Source of the DNA: Planctomycetota bacterium
Lineage (GTDB): Bacteria; Planctomycetota; PUPC01; JACPCR01
Direction: 5' to 3'
DNA length: 64,000 nucleotides
Assembly: GCA_027625095.1 (NCBI GenBank)
Contig: JAQBXN010000024.1
Location: 1-64,000, forward strand
Position numbers and translations under genes: made by a program. Position 1 is the first letter of the stretch. Each line of letters begins with the position of its first letter. Below, in pieces: positions 63,421 to 64,000 of this stretch. The notes below the pieces were generated by a model that had not been told where the DNA came from, searched no databases, and saw only the letters and a list, made by a program, of their open reading frames with translations.

Positions 63421-63555
63421 GGGATAGAGTAACGGAAAGATGGAATGACGGGATGCACCTGGAATATTGCACACTCTCAAACTCTTGCACTCCGGTACTC
63501 GAATGCTGTGAACTTGACTTAAAGTGCATCCCAATTTTCCAGCATTCCAGCCGTC
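63421..63555. repeat. Inverted heptamer arrays upstream of the kinase
   Basis: Directly before the kinase ATG, gene-direction units CATTCCA, TCTTTCC, GTTACTC, TATCCC. A second, inverted tract at 63523-63555 reads, on the minus strand, GGCTGGAATGCTGGAAAATT then GGGATGCAC, against GGAATGACGGGATGCAC in the first tract. So the two share inverted GGAATG and GGGATGCAC segments with a 65-base loop. Confidence 0.7.
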
Positions 63556-63619
63556 TGCGCGACGGAGCGTCAGTATCATTCTCTGACCGGAACTATAAGC
63601 GAAGGGTCAGGGATTTAAA

Positions 63620-64000
63620 TTAGATTCGAGGGTTCGCCGGCCTGCCGCCCATTTGACCGCCACCTCCACCGCTGTTGGCCATTTGTATCCGTGTGATGGA
63701 TTTGATGAGTTTCTTTGAGACTGTTCGTTCCAGGCCTTTCTGGTTGCGAAGTTGCACCTTAAGATCGTCTTCCATCATGATAAACAGCTCCATCTCTGAG
63801 TTGTCGCGGAAGACAACTTTGGCCCAATAGCCCTGGAAGGGTCGCTCGGCATGCGAGAATCGAAAGCCGTAGAGATCGTCTATGCTGTCCGGATCAAAGA
63901 GAGAGGCGATATGCCCCCAAGGGGTGCGCGGATGTCGATTGGCTAGAGCGCGCACCGAGGCGATGGCGTCTGCGCGATCCTGGGCTTCGAATTTGGATTC
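63620..64000 (-). CDS. Partial protein of unknown function (5' end beyond window)
   Basis: The visible 126 C-terminal residues (reading from the window edge ESKFEAQDRADAIAS, then VRALANRH) show no family I recognise. The frame is open to 64000, so the start lies outside; the internal GTG at 63955 is not a convincing start. The body has a beta-rich stretch (GYWAKVVFRDNSEMELFIMM, then KVQLRNQKGLERTV) and ends in a Gly/Met-rich tail (ANSGGGGGQMGGRP). Upstream of the kinase on the same strand. Confidence 0.75.
   Translation of the reverse strand, partial: ESKFEAQDRADAIASVRALANRHPRTPWGHIASLFDPDSIDDLYGFRFSHAERPFQGYWAKVVFRDNSEMELFIMMEDDLKVQLRNQKGLERTVSKKLIKSITRIQMANSGGGGGQMGGRPANPRI

Noticed and set aside
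1-64000. Insertion sequence or integrase
   Set aside because: No transposase, integrase or recombinase motif was found on either strand; repeats lack flanking mobile genes.

Overview
The window looks like chromosomal DNA from a free-living, envelope-rich, Gram-negative-type bacterium of the PVC/Planctomycetota-Verrucomicrobiota-Lentisphaerota sphere or a neighbouring phylum. The reasons are a DUF1549/DUF1553 protein and a DUF1501 Tat protein, four Gfo/Idh/MocA oxidoreductases, ThuA, PhyH, EboE and sugar-isomerase families, a Hanks kinase with zinc ribbon and membrane domain, and many starts without a Shine-Dalgarno. This placement is an inference; the window has no rRNA or other decisive marker.

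Layout. 1-297: tandem/inverted repeats. 298-7169: sucA, a Nudix hydrolase, a VOC protein, a polytopic membrane protein and a Tat-exported DUF3500 protein. 7297-9071: STAS protein and a convergent response-regulator/PP2C phosphatase, a partner-switching module whose phosphatase gene has an in-frame UGA. 9209-10455: NYN nuclease, VanZ-like and FxsA proteins. 10456-11314: no gene, but a 41-bp direct repeat with palindromic spacer. 11315-16395: oxidoreductase, secreted GH5-like hydrolase, MraY/WecA-type transferase. 16946-22212: a co-directional block (antitoxin, PIN toxin, apgM, mutS, unknown gene). 22320-24208: SIS isomerase and oxidoreductase. 24653-32295: five envelope genes, including a PilN/PilO-like pair, running into pdxA. 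32386-34062: a small conserved gene, the wreck of its retropepsin-like partner, an SDR and tRNA-Ser(CGA). 34160-42417: rhomboid-like protein, a 2124-residue secreted multidomain protein, and a STAS protein preceded by two domains resembling nitrile-hydratase-type RiPP leader (NHLP) domains, with an in-frame UAG near its start. 42496-46679: eboE, Gfo/Idh and two SDR genes. 46764-51095: a 1443-residue TPR protein with STN-like domains. 51254-60779: dehydrogenase, PQQ propeller, sugar isomerase, DUF1549/1553, ThuA, PhyH and DUF1501 genes. 60859-64000: membrane-anchored Ser/Thr kinase and an edge-truncated gene.

The most unusual signals are: (i) seven-base-period tandem repeats at many gene borders, usually reading TTACTCA-like toward the start codon and twice supplying a stop codon; (ii) the double NHLP-like/STAS fusion; (iii) two signalling genes, both of the sigma-factor partner-switch type, with a nonsense codon inside recognisable N-terminal coding sequence; (iv) the 24653-31329 envelope gene set.
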